A stretch of DNA of 64,000 nucleotides from Apoderus coryli (Eukaryota > Arthropoda > Insecta > Coleoptera > Attelabidae): the NCBI GenBank assembly GCA_911728435.2, contig OU452213.1, positions 4,629,834 through 4,693,833 on the forward strand. Direction: 5' to 3'. This document shows positions 35,904 through 62,500 of the stretch, in pieces. Under the pieces are notes generated by a model. The model was not told the DNA's origin and ran no database searches. It worked only from the letters and a program-made list of their open reading frames with translations. Every line of letters begins with the position of its first letter. Positions within the stretch are counted from its first letter, which is position 1. The translations under genes and the position numbers were made by a program.

Positions 35904-37080
35904 AATGAGAATTTTCAATTTACAGTAAAATCAATATGTAACTAGCTAGCAAACTTAATAGATTGATATACCTAATTAGAAAATTTCTAACTAAAAAGGA
36001 CTTTTGTAAACATTATAAACAAACATTGAAAAATGTTAGGTTAAGGTTAATTTTTCCAATTATTTTATTGGCATCTTGTCATGGATTTGACACGCAGCCA
36101 GCGTAAGTATGGACCTACAGTTTAGCCTGGAATCCGAACCACAGTCCTCGACTGCCATCCGCCAGCACCACAACTATGTAGTCAATCTGTTTATCTACTT
36201 GGCATGTCTACCGACTCGGCCGGAAGCACCGCTCACTAACTAACAAGTATATAAACTTAGAGGATTCTCTGTGGCCATGATTAATTTTTCTTTGTGATGA
36301 GTAAAATTAATAGCAAATAAATTAGGTTATGTTATGTTCTTGACCTCTTGTATCATATCCAAAAAGCGCGTTCAGCAGAATTACGAAATGATGGATCGCT
36401 CTAAAAGTCGCTACCTGATCAACTTTGTTGTGATGAACTGATGAATATTGCGTTTACACAAGTTCTATCTAAACACCCTGCACTTCTTTGTATCAAAAGA
36501 AAGCTAAAAAACTTGGTACCGGGTACAAAAACTAAAACTATTATTTTCAACAGATCTTTGCTATAATCCGTATAATAAACACAGAAAGTATACCTCAATA
36601 ATATGACGAAAATTATCACAAGGTGACGTAACATCTGGCACGCCCACATGCGTGGTATCTTATCTTCTGTGTTTGTTGCCATCATTGTCTTTATAAACAC
36701 TAGTGCCTACGTGTGGTTGTTCGTTCGCATGCGTTCGGTTGGTCTGTACACGGCTTAACACATACACAAATTGAAGTTAGCCATGTGACGTCTTCGAAGA
36801 GAGCTTCTTGGTGTACTAACGCTAACCGCATAGTTAAATTCTAACTGTGTCAGTAGTTCAGTAAACATTTAACTTGTGCAGTAGTTCAACTTCCAAATTC
36901 CAACCTATAACTGATGATATCGAATTTTCTTCTGTTGGAAATTTGAAGTTTCTTTGGTGAAAAACGGAGAAAAGTGAGTTTAATATTGATTTCCCACAAA
37001 AGTGGAGAATCCTTGCTCCGCATTGCAGTGTATAGAATTAAATTTAATCATTTATCGACAAAGAAACATAAGGATTAACA
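35904..37080. promoter_or_regulatory. divergent intergenic region of SUPT7L and NSF
   Basis: 1,177 bp separate the two start codons, which are transcribed away from each other. A tRNA-like minus-strand sequence lies at about 36125-36190 (B-box-like GGTTCGGATTCC), perhaps a SINE. No core promoter motif is clear. An ORF at 36419-36700 (minus) looks spurious. Confidence 0.5.
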
Positions 37081-51010
<13,930 letters not shown>

Positions 51011-51839
51011 TTTTCATGTCCATTTCCATGTCAAATAGGACCGTAGTATAATTATGTATCTTGTTCCATTTAACGAGTAAGCGGGGAGCTACTGATCGGT
51101 TTAATGATTATGATGGATTATAAAATGCAATACAATTACTATTAATTTTGTCTTGACTAAAATTTTTAGTCAGCTATAGTCAATTCATTGTGGTATAGGT
51201 CCTAATTAAATTTAAGAGTGTTTGTTATTGACTTACCTGTAGATTTGATGTTCGTAAATAGCCTGTGTAATAATTTTAATTTTGGCGGCGCTACTGTATT
51301 AGACATTCCAGGACAAGTTGGCATGGAGTTTCATCAATATTTTCATCTAGTTTTTCACTAGTAAAAGCGACCCGGGCGTGAACTATGTTCAACGTCGAAA
51401 ATGTGCGCGCGCACATTGCTTCTTCTTTGAACTTTCATGTCAACTTTTACGAATTAGGTGTCAAGGGTTTTTTTTGTCAGTGACGAATTCCAGTATTTTA
51501 TTAAGAACTACCAAATTTAGGTGTTGCTTGATGTTCTATTTATTATTTTATTGTTAATATTTTTCGTTACAATCTGTAGATTGGTTATTATTCTACTAAT
51601 GTAGCAGTGACATTTTGTTCCACATCTTAGCACCACCCTGAGAATGTCAAAATTATTACTAAAATCAAGATTAGTCGCCAAAGTAAGACAGTGAACCTCG
51701 GTATTTTAGGTTAGGTATATAGGTTTCAATTTAGCGGATCTGCGCAGACCCTTCACTGCCCACATAGGGTAGAATTTTTTTATGTTTGGGACAATTTATA
51801 GAGAAAGTTTTGGAAACGACCACACATCTACACATCTCT

Positions 51840-52560
51840 CTCCACATTAAAACCTTCAGACCTCCTGCAGTTGTGAAGCCAAAAAGTTCCATAACATATC
51901 ACAATACCGTTCACTGTTGACCGTAAGTGCTCGCCGGTGAATTCTGCGCGATATGCTGATGAGCTGTCACTATCGAATCACCATTGCGCGTATGCAAAAA
52001 GCGCTATCGTGTCTTGGGCATGCTTCCATGGTTACTAAATCTCCAAAAGAGCAGTACAGCGGGCCATCCTTGCGCGCCTCCCTCCCATCTGCGCATTATA
52101 TGGACAGCGCAGATACAAATACCCCCACTCTTTCTGGGCACCTTATATTTCAGCCAGCAGCTCAACCTTCAAGTCAAGGTAGAAGGGCTACTTCACCGCA
52201 TGTTGCAAATCTAATTCTACCTACAACTGCGCAGGAACATAATAAATATCCCGCCGTCTCATCATTCTCCAGGCACAATAAGTGGCCTGAATCATCCCTT
52301 CCTTGCCAGAGATCCATTGCATTTCCATTTAAACCAGAGGGGCCTGGGATCTAAACCCCAATGAGGGATTTTAATTGGCTCTCGGCGCAGCGCTCCTTTT
52401 TAAGTACCTGCGCACGCATCAATGGTAGAACTTCTGCCTGAAATATAGCGTGAGAACCCAAATATTGTGAGATTTTTGTATTGGGTCTACTTTCGTAAAC
52501 TCCGGCACTAGTACTTGAGTATTTTTGAATGAACAATAATCCGCACTTTGTAGAGCTGTT
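51840..52560 (-). pseudogene. mosaic of I/R1-like LINE RNase H and mariner fragments
   Basis: On the minus strand about 52550-52390 reads STSAGVYESRPNTKISQYLG and FQAEVLPLMRA (RNase H start). About 52320-52140 continues with LCLENDETAGYLLCSC (the C-terminal zinc-knuckle-like region of such LINEs). About 51960-51840 reads LTVNSERYCDMLWNFL, a mariner transposase piece. The GC content is higher than in surrounding DNA. The rest of 51011-53508 holds nothing I recognise beyond AT-rich sequence. Confidence 0.55.
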
Positions 52561-53508
52561 CCAGTTAAGAGTTCTATCTAGTACCACATCTTCCGAGTGA
52601 AGGGTACAATGATTATGGTTTTGCTGGGATTGAAAGGCTTCTGATTTCGCTGACACATAAATTCGTGGTCCTCTAATGTCATTGTCAAATATAAATATAT
52701 GGCGGTAATTATATACCTGGATTAGAATAATAACCAACATACATACATAATGCTTTTTTTTTAATTGTTACAATTAAAATTTAAATAAATTTTACTTATA
52801 TTATGTATATATTGTGAATTAAAAAAATAATATAATAAAATTTAAATCATATTATTAGGTAAATGATAACGTTGTTACGCGATTAGCAGTAACATTAGTA
52901 AGTTATTGAATGACGATTTATTTAACGAATTCTTAGTTTTAAAAAATTATTTTAAGTATAATTATTATTGAACAGATTTATATTTATATTATATTCCTTT
53001 ATTGTATTACTTAATGTTACAAAAATTATATTTCGTTGTTTATATGTTTTAATATTTAGCTATTCTTGTTAAATAATTATATAGTTATTTAAATATATTC
53101 TTAAATAACTCTGTGCGAGTGTGTTTTTAATTTCCTTTCCCGTTCCTTGTCCGTTTGCTTTTACCGTCCAATTTATAATTTTAGGTTATCTCGTCATGAA
53201 CCAAATTCCAAAAGCCAAATAAATATCGATTTTCGAGCTGTTCTTTTATTAATTTCTATTCAATAGAATTTTTTCTCAATCTTTCAATATAACGTTGAAT
53301 TTTGTACCTGAACCGTTGTCTTTATAAAGACAATGCCTCAACTATCGCTATCACTCTCATTCTAATGGGAAGCATTAACACATGAATCCATATGTCTTGA
53401 AGTATCAATGGTTCAAACCGATTTTTTGACATTTCTAAATTCTATTTAATTTTTCAAATATTGTGCAATTAAATAATAAAATATTAATGGAAGTAACAGT
53501 CCAATAAT

Positions 53509-53763
53509 ATGGAGAATACAGACCGAAATATATCAGAGAAAATTCAAAAACAATTAGAAAACATTGAATCAGCTAAATATGGTGACGAAGATATAAAATT
53601 TTATGCGAAGAATCTAAAGGAAGTTAAACAGCAGACCGAAAGTTTAAGATCCACGTACAATTCGCTGTTGAAATCTAGAATGGAAGTTGCTGAAACATTA
53701 ATTAAGTATCGAAAATTGAGGCAAGAACTTTTACAGATCAAAGCGATGAATCGTGATCAATAA
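53509..53763 (+). CDS. small coiled-coil protein, 84 aa
   Basis: This is a single open frame from ATG to TAA, followed 67 bp later by AATAAA (53831). The protein is highly charged and helical throughout (ISEKIQKQLENIES, YAKNLKEVKQQTESL, LIKYRKLRQELLQIK) with heptad-like leucine spacing and no membrane segment. Isolated coding potential with a good polyadenylation signal in AT-rich surroundings favours a real intronless gene. I do not recognise the family; small subunits of coiled-coil complexes (kinetochore or augmin type) are possible but unproven. Confidence 0.55.
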   Translation: MENTDRNISEKIQKQLENIESAKYGDEDIKFYAKNLKEVKQQTESLRSTYNSLLKSRMEVAETLIKYRKLRQELLQIKAMNRDQ

Positions 53764-53830
53764 CCAATTTAAATGTTATATTAGTTTAAAGTTAACATTA
53801 TTTCGGAAATTGTTATTAAGTTTTTCTATT

Positions 53831-53836
53831 AATAAA
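53831..53836 (+). terminator. polyadenylation signal of the coiled-coil gene
   Basis: AATAAA is positioned appropriately downstream of the stop codon at 53761. Confidence 0.5.
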
Positions 53837-54705
53837 GTAGTTATTTATGTGTTATTGTGTTGTGTTATTTTTCTAGCCATTGCGTATTATTAGGGTCTTA
53901 CTTCCCGCAAGCAAATACGAACGAGGCGGAGCAGGATAAGTTTTTCTTTGTGGGAAAGGCACTTTATTGCGCACGTATTAGGAACGTTTTTTGTCCTACG
54001 AGCTTCATATCATAACAAAAGTAAAAAGATGATAATTTATTTTTTATTAAACTTGAAAGAAGCAGAGCAATAAAAACATAATAAAGAATAATTAATTTAT
54101 TTGATGTGGTCATAATTATAACAAAAGAACAATTATTTATTAAAGTTTTGCAAATTGATTGCAGATAGCATTAGCCACACATAATATAAATGAACTGACT
54201 CATTTATATGGGTGGCTTGGCTAATGGTACGACTTGATGAACACTATGCCAGCGCGGAAGGGTAGTTAATACCTAATTATTATGGCTATAAAGGTTGATT
54301 TTGGTAAATCATTTTAGGATTTTGGTTTTATTAGTTAAACAAACAGCAATTTTATTAATAACGAAAGTCTTTACAGTTAACAGCGAAAAACAATAACTTT
54401 TATAAAACTGAAGTTACAATTGACCTTATAGAAAGGTATTTGACAATATTCAGAAAAAACTAAGTATCATACATAAAAGCAGACACAATCATATTATTGT
54501 TTCCTACCATATACAAGTGACGCCTCCAGTGGCAACTGAAATACTTAACAGAACGTAAATATCCAACAGATTTAACATAGGACAGTGGTTCAAATGAGTG
54601 GAGGCCTGAGACTGGTGAAGCTCTGATATTGCTTGTTAAGCTTGTTGTACAGGTATATACGTTTTTAGTATGGAAACTTCTCGTTTGAAAAAGGGTAAAC
54701 TGTTA

Positions 54706-55175
54706 CCTAAATCGCCTAGATGAAAACGGAGTCTTCAGGGTAGGCGGTAGATTGGTTAAGTCTAAGTCACGCCAGAGAATGACTTCTATGCTACGGTACT
54801 CTTGGCGAGCTGTACTCCCTGTAGCCGCAACAGCTCGACAACTAAATGGACGAATTTGATCTCGTTAGACGTCGCACCAGTGGGCCTTTATCCCACGCCC
54901 TCGAGCGTCGTCTAGGAGATGCGAACCCACCCAGGGGTCACCCGATTACTGATGTGCAGCAGCATTACCACGTTAAGAAATCTCCAACCAACTTGTGGGA
55001 TCCAGTATCGACCCTACGTCTAGTTGCAAAACGTCAACAACAGGGAATGAAACTAAGGCGAAAGCTTAACATCGAATGTCTAAAGGATAACCGAGCGAAA
55101 CTGTGTTTACAACACCTGCAGGACAAGTTGGCTTGGGAAGAAGATTATGCAGACCTGCTCTCGTTGAAAACCTAA
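54706..55175 (+). pseudogene. BEL/Pao scrap next to RTE linker scrap
   Basis: RLDENGVFRVGGRLVKSKSR near 54709-54770 is the well-known motif upstream of the integrase in BEL/Pao polyproteins. From about 55060 IECLKDNRAKLCLQHLQDKL repeats the RTE-like linker found at 39450. The sequence between them is unassigned. The flanking region 53837-54705 shows nothing clear. Confidence 0.5.
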
Positions 55176-55834
55176 ATATGTTTGCTATTATGGCCGTTTA
55201 TTCTTTCCCTAATGTTAGGTGCTGCCTAAAACTTTCGGTACATTTTGATTTAAGCGATCTAGTGCTTTCGAAATGGTCAAGCGGTCCATTCAATTGGATC
55301 CCACATAATTATCTTTTAAATTTCTCTCCACATCTAAAAAAACATCAGTTATTATTAGCGATGTCCAGGACCATTCACATTAGTAATCGCAGTGCTTGTA
55401 TGCGATTGTTTCTGTAAATGTGGGAACCGTACCGTAGTACCGAAATTTGATTTTACTAATGTGGCAACACAGCAATACTAATTTATAAGTAGGCGCTTGA
55501 TATAACAATAATTAATGGAGTAGATTTCACACTTTTATTTCGTAAATTACAACATTATCAATGAAAAACCATATATTATAGCTATTCTGCATATTGCCGC
55601 AGTCTTATTCAGTCATGTAAAAACAACACGACTTGTGCCCGTCTTCTAGAACTATGTGAACAGTCTATTTCATATCATTTAGATTAGCATTAGAAAATTA
55701 AATTTATATTTATTATTGCATAGATAATAACAATATCGCGAAATTAAACTATCGCAAAATAAAAAAAAAAACTACCTGCTGTCACCTGTCATCACAAATT
55801 TCTCCGAATTTGTATACACGCATCGGAATCGGGC

Positions 55835-56310
55835 CCAGATAAAACCAGCTTCGGGTGTTAACGCCACACAAAACAGTTGAAAATCGCATCCTACAATGAA
55901 ATGAAATAGGTAGCAAGCAGTTTGTAGTTTAGTTTCCGTTCGGATCTCTCAAGGCAAGGTAAACTTTGATTAATTTAGTTTTTTTAGGCCATTGTGAGAA
56001 TGCGGTAAATGTTTTGTAATAAATAAGTTCTTAAGTACTTTCTTAGTGAAATTGATAGGAAATTAATTATTGAAATAGTTAATACAAAGTTTAATGTGAG
56101 ATTTAGTATTGGATAATATTTTGGATATCCGTGTTTACAAAAAAAAGTGTACCATTAAAACGCGCATATCGCTGGACATTATTGTGTGTGTATCTGCTTC
56201 CATGTTGCGCGTGTTGCGTACTTTTTATTGTTTTGTTTTAATACTCTACTAACTGTGTTTATAATTATTAGTAAATTACTAACAATCTAGTGTTTGCAAC
56301 TATAACAATA
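55835..56310 (+). promoter_or_regulatory. 5' flank of the first KAT6 exon copy
   Basis: Blocks GATAAAACCAGCTTCGGGTG (about 55840) and GCGCATATCGCT with TGCTTCCATGTTGCG (about 56162-56215) are conserved in the 5' flank of the second copy (about 59152 and 59440-59490). Conservation of non-coding blocks suggests duplicated promoter or 5' UTR. Confidence 0.6.
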
Positions 56311-57102
56311 ATGTCTCAACAAACAGTTTCGTTGCGAAATAGGGAAAGAATATTGGAGGCGATCGACCAGTTGCGGCAAAGAAAAGCCCGACCGGACAGC
56401 CAACGTATCTCTTCCTATTTATTTCGACGATTCCATATTAGTTCTGCAGAAGCAAAAGCTGATTTAGATTGGTGTGTTGAGAATAACATCGTCCTGAAAG
56501 TTGAATATAAGGGTAGTATTAGTTATCGGAATGCCGCAAAGAAATATGCACAAATGTATAAAAAACATCGTGAGAGTGGTACCTCACCTACAAAAAATAA
56601 CAGTTCTGGTAACAGTGTTGCCAAAGTGGATGCGGCTAATAAAAACTTTTTGGAGTTGTTAACGAACGTGTTTGGAGAGTTAATTGTGGAAGAGCCGGAT
56701 TATTTGGAGTTGGGAGTTACACTTGATATTATTATCGAAAACATATTAGCTAAGGACAGCGTACATTACACGAGGAACTATATTGCAATACTTTTACTGC
56801 GCGAAATTGAAAATGGCAATATTATTAAGTTAGATAACGGTAATTATTTGATGGGACCAACATCTAATAGTGATTCTGGTAATAATTATAGCAAGAAAAA
56901 TGCAGGCAGCAGCAATAACGATAATAGTACTTGTCATGTGAGTGTTATGAAAGCGAAAAACCGAGCATTATTAGTGGGTAAATCAATGGAAAATAATCGA
57001 AAGTTTTCACCGGTGCGTGAAAGACTTGATAGTGGAATGGAAACAGCGGACCTCAAATCAGATGCTACTAGTAGCGGGATAAGGGTTGGTGGTAGAAGAA
57101 AG
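56311..57102 (+). CDS. KAT6/enok-type first coding exon, copy 1
   Basis: ATG at 56311 opens 264 codons ending at donor AAAG|GTTAGT in phase 0. Residues 10-80 form the KAT6 N-terminal winged-helix (SAMD1-like) region: RERILEAIDQLRQRKARPDS, then NNIVLKVEYKGSISYRNAAK. Residues about 110-185 form a second, H1/H5-like winged-helix region (FLELLTNVFGELIVEEPDYL). It could be an alternative first exon joined to 63303, or the remains of a complete tandem gene copy. Downstream exons of its own are not found between 57102 and 59590, which favours alternative first exons. Confidence 0.78.
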
Positions 57103-59589
57103 GTTAGTGAAGGTTTTATTATTTATGCACCTAACATTATTTTCTTTATCAACTAACTATACTAGAGATATTGTTTACATAGGTAGGTATCTATTATTGT
57201 ATTGCGACGTTGCCGACTTGTGTATGTGATACAACCTTAAATTATTTGATATAAATTTGCTTACTTCAGGTCGAACAATCGTGGCCAATGTACTATATAG
57301 GGCGGGGTCAAAAGTTTCGGGCATAAAATTAACATTTTTTTGTGAATTTTTCATAACCGTGATATACTTAATGCAATGGTAGCGTTTTTCTTTTGCGTGA
57401 TAGGATTCTTCATGCGTCTAAAAATACGCATATACAATAATACACTATGGATGACCTCACCGTTGTCTGCGCTAATTTTTTATATCCCAGCGATATTTGC
57501 AGGTTAGGAAACAAATGATAGGTAGTTGATGAAATAAGATTTGTTCTTGTCCAAGTTGTTGTTTCTTTTTGTGCAAAACCTCGTATCACTAACCCCGGGT
57601 TATAACGATACTCAGGCTTTGCTGTTATGATTTGGAAACCTATTACTTATATGCTCTTTCTGTTATACTAATAACGTTTATTAGTAATTAGCATTTACCA
57701 TTTTATGTTAACATTCTTAAATAGGTAATTATTATAAGCTTAAATTGTTTATAATTGTTTAAAGTGTTTGGATTGTTTTTATAAGAAATACACAGTGAAT
57801 TGAGCAACTGATAAAAATATAGGAATATTATCCTTATGATATAATATACAGGGTAATGTTTGAGTAGATTATTATTTGAACTTGTTTTTATTAATGGAAT
57901 GGCGAGATTTGTTAATATGCGCAAAGTTGTTAATAATTCTAAACAAGGACCATATAATTGACGTTGCTATTCTGTGGAATAGAGGATTTAAGTATTCGGG
58001 GCGTTTTTAAGTCTGCTGACAATGGGGAATATGTGCCTTTGTCTATGTTGAATAGAAGGATATTTGATTTTGACCAATTATCGATATATCCAGAGCAGTT
58101 TAGAGCATCAAGTGAGTGTAGAATGCTTCTATACACCGGGTTCAAAATGTCCTAGTTCGGCAAATTAACTTAATTAATATATATATATATAATTAATAAT
58201 GTAGTAACGTTGTTAGATACAATAAACGAGTTCGGTTAATTGTTTTTACTAAATTTTTGGGATGCAAAACAGTTGAAACTTGGCAACTGCGTTAATAGAC
58301 ATGGCCATACTTGATTTGTATGGATTATTTCCTTAAAGTCAAATATATTGTTACATTTAAAAAAATATATAACTTATTATATATTTTTGAAAAGGGAATT
58401 TTAGGGGCTGTAAGAAAACCCAAAATTATACCGGGTGTTCCATAAGGAAAAATATAATTTTCGTTACAGTAACTTTACGAATGGCCCTGTAATAAAACAG
58501 GTTACTATACCTTATTCTACGTTGAAAAGTGTTATGAGAAAGTTTTTGCAGAATCGAATTATATGAAATAACAAAAAAGTTATAAGCCATAAAAGAAATC
58601 GACCAAAATTGAGAAACGCCACCTAGCTGCTTAACCGTTACAGATAGCCAAATTTAGTTTGCACGACAGGAACATGAGTTCCCTTACGAAACCGTCTAAT
58701 TTGGGCCACCCTGTACATGTTTACACCTGGTTTAAATTGTATAAACCCGCGCAAAGTTGCAGAAACAACATGGCGCCAAATTTAATTCTTACGTGGATAT
58801 CATATATATCATAATATGTATTTATTTTTTTAAACAAATCAAGTTAAAAATCATAAGAATAACCTTAAGAATACAATAAATCTCAACTGGTACTTGGATT
58901 CGGAAATTGTAACTTTGCATGTCAATTTGGCAACGTGGTGGCACCAGCTGAAATCGCGTCACTCTACCGCAATCTTTAAAAGATGCGCGCGCTTTTAACA
59001 TCAATAACTTCTTAAACTGTAATTTATACTTTTAAACATATTCTCGATTAAGTACTTATAATGCATAATAATTAAAGATTCTTTTTAAATATACTACTAA
59101 AGTTGCAAGAAAAATTCCTTCTCACTTTTGCTACATGTCGGCTCGGGTGAAGATAAAACCAGCTTCGGGTGTAACCGCCATGCACAACAGCTGAAAATCG
59201 CAAGCATGCACTGGTTTTATTATTTATTTAGTTTTAGTTTAGTTTCCATTTGGATTTGTTAGGCACCTACTACGATTTATTATTTATATTCTATTGTGCG
59301 ATATTTGTTGCAAATTAACTAGTTTTCAAGTAGTTTTAACGAAATTATAAGGACTAAATAATGTGTAAGATTTTGTGTTGATAAGATAAAGATATGATAT
59401 TTATACGTTAAGACAAAAGTTACTAGAAAATAATAAAGCGCGCATATCGCTTGGTATTATAGTGTGTTTTGTGTGCTTCCATGTTGCGTAGCTTTTGTTG
59501 GTTTTTGTAATAGGCGGTGGAACTATTTTCGTATACCAATAATATTATATTAATAGTGTGTTATTAACTTATTAGTTTTATATACAATT
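57103..59589. other. region between the two KAT6 first exons
   Basis: It holds a terminal-repeat element at 58431-58722 (ends TACCGGGTGTTCC and, reversed, TACAGGGTGGCCC), a lone TACAGGGTAATG end at 57847, and the 5' flank of copy 2. I see no further exon; ORFs at 57703 and 57958 look like chance. Confidence 0.5.
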
Positions 59590-62500
59590 ATGTCTGGACA
59601 GACAGTGTCATTGCGAAATCGGGAAAGAATCTTAGAGGCGATCGACCAGTTGCGGCATAGAAAAGCCCGACCGGATAGCCAACGAATTGCTTCCTATTTA
59701 TTTCGCCGGTTCCATATTAGTTCTGCGGAGGCAAAAGCCGATTTAGATTGGTGTGTTCAGAATAATATCGTCCTGAAAGTTGAGTATAAGGGTAGCATTA
59801 GTTATCGAAATGCCGCAAAGAAATATGCACAAATGTATAAAAAACATCGTGAGGGTGGTACCTCAACTAGAACAAAAAATAACAGTTCTAGTGACAATGT
59901 TGCCAAAGTGGATGCTGCTAATAATAACTTTTTGGAGTTGTTAACGAACGTGTTTGGAGAGTTGATTGTGGAAGAGCCGGATTATTTGGAGTTGGGGGTA
60001 CCGCCAGAAGTTATTATCGAGAATTTACTAGCTAAAGATAATGTGCGTTATACAAACCAATACATTGCAATACTTTTAGTACGTGAAATTGATAATGGTA
60101 ATGTTATAAAGTTAGATAACGGTAATTACCTTATGGGCCCAACAACTCATAGTGATTGTAGTAGCAATAGTAAGAAAAATATGAACCGCATATCAAATAC
60201 TATAAACAATGGTAGTAGACGTCACTTAAGTGATTTGAAGGCTAAAAAACGAGCAATGTTAGTCGGGAAATCGCCACAAGTCCGTGGAACTTTTAGTGGT
60301 TTAGTTGAAATGAATCGTAAAATGGATAATACTACAAGCAGTGGGATAAGAGTGGGTGGTCGAAGAAAGGTTAGTTGAAAATTGTTTTTTCCTGTATTCT
60401 GTATTGTGGTCTATTCATTTACGGCGTTACTTAATAGTTGTTTTCATTTGTGACTTTTGTCAGAAGCATTAAAGCTTTAACATGAACGATTCATAAGTCG
60501 TAAATTTGCATTTAATTGCTCTTCACATTTGATTTAAAGAGATCTTTTGTTAATGACTCTAATCTAGAGGTCGTCCAGTTGGCCTAAACATGAAGTTGAT
60601 GGGGTCAGTGATGGTTTAATTATCGACAACTCAGGGTTGGAGTACCTATTCGTCCAGTGCAGCGCAGCAATTAATGGTAGTAATCTCTCTAACAGAAGTA
60701 TATTATTTAGTGTCTAGGTACTTTTGAGCACCACAGTAATGGAGTTTATTTGTCCCTGTTTGGTGCACCCAATATGCCAACTTTGCACTTAGCGCCCATA
60801 TCTTTCCGAGCAGCCTCTGACATGTCAATGTTAAAGCTATCGCTTTGGATAATAGATTTATGTGTCTTGGAATATGAGTAAGGCTTTTAATATTCCCTAT
60901 CTTGTTTTGGTGCTACTAGTATCGTTTTTCCGAGTTTTATACGCAGTCACTCAACAGAATAGTAATTTATTAGATTTTATTCATTCTCCGAATATAAGTT
61001 TGCTCTTTTACTTTAAACTTCTATTACATTAGCGATTTCCACGGACTAGATCAATGTTGCGGCTAGCACGGTTTGCAATTATGTGATTGCTATGCAAAAA
61101 TGATCGAATGTTGCTAGTAAACTTATAAATAATTACAGAAAAATGCACTTTGACTAAAAAACAAATTGTATTATATTAAATTATATGTAAAAATGCACCA
61201 CTGGTCTAGATTAAATAATCAATTTAAAATTAAATTGTTGATATTTTGCATTAATATCTTAGATACATAAATATGTCAACATTGTTCATATGCACGGAAT
61301 TATTCGAAATATAACGGATAGTACCGAGCGGCTGAATTCAATTGTTGTCGCTAAACTAAAGTTTTGCCTAACCTCACAATCGTTATTTTCATACCTTTAA
61401 TTGTTGACATAATCGTTTTAGTTATTTTTTATTGTTTTACTTTTAGTTTAATTTTATATTAGGTTTTATTACCGCGTAGAACAGTGTTTTGTTTTTAATT
61501 AGTGAATTATTATTTATAATTTAATAAACATCTAATTAATATACCTAATATTGTTTGGTAACTGTCTAAGTAAATTATTTAAAAAATAAGTGTAAATATA
61601 AAATACCTAACTGTGATAAGTATTGTTTTAACTCTCCCATGGCGACAAAAGTAATTATTACATGTTTATATTGATATTTAATTGTAATTGTGTTTATAAA
61701 TATACTTACTTAAGTACTTGACCCAATTAATATTGAGTAGGTATTACATTATTCAATAACAGTAACGTACCTATATAATAGTAGCATTAGTATGAAGTTT
61801 ACCTTTAAAAAAGTAATAATTGTGTAAGTTAATGATAATAGAAAAGAATTGAGTCTCTTAAATAGAGAATACAAGGCTTATACCTATACTTACAGGGACT
61901 ATCTTCCAAAAGATCACCCTCTAAATTAATAATATCAGTTTTACTGAGACTTTTTATTATCTTTTGTTTTTCTGATTTGTTAAATTAAGAAAAAACTGTT
62001 AGGAGAATATATTTCATCAAATTGCAAAAAATTGTGATTATTTGATAAAATAATGTCGTCGACAATATTTTTACCTACAGTAGAAAAATGTTCATTTATT
62101 TTATTTACTGTTTGAAGCGGTTCCGATATGAAATTTTTATCAATTGTTAATTATTATGTTAGGTATAATAATTAATAGTGGATAAGTTTTTATGTTTAAC
62201 AAAACTATTGATAAAATTCCACTGCTTTCTTGCATTGTTGCCAGTTTTTTTCATTTGTTGTTAAAGTATTGATTTTTTAGCGACTTTATCTTATTATTTA
62301 CTTAGTTTTTAATTATCTTAAATTCATGATCTACTTACCTCTTCTCGATTACCTACTCGTATGCGTTTTTTTTGAAGAGCCTGTCACATTCTTTAATTAG
62401 CTCTAATAACTCACCTGTAACCATTGAACTTATATACAAACTATGGACCGGCCATATACATATTCAAATCAGCGATGCGGAAAACATTAGAAAGAGAGGT

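Noticed and set aside
36419..36700. 93-codon minus-strand ORF between SUPT7L and NSF
   Set aside because: No motif, low-complexity hydrophobic translation, no splice or polyadenylation context.
51953..52354. 133-codon plus-strand ORF in a GC-richer block
   Set aside because: The minus strand of the same block encodes LINE RNase H and zinc-knuckle motifs, so the plus frame is antisense.
56290..56310. upstream GTG-initiated extension of the first KAT6 exon
   Set aside because: The ATG at 56311 aligns exactly with the start of the second copy at 59590; the extension is not conserved.
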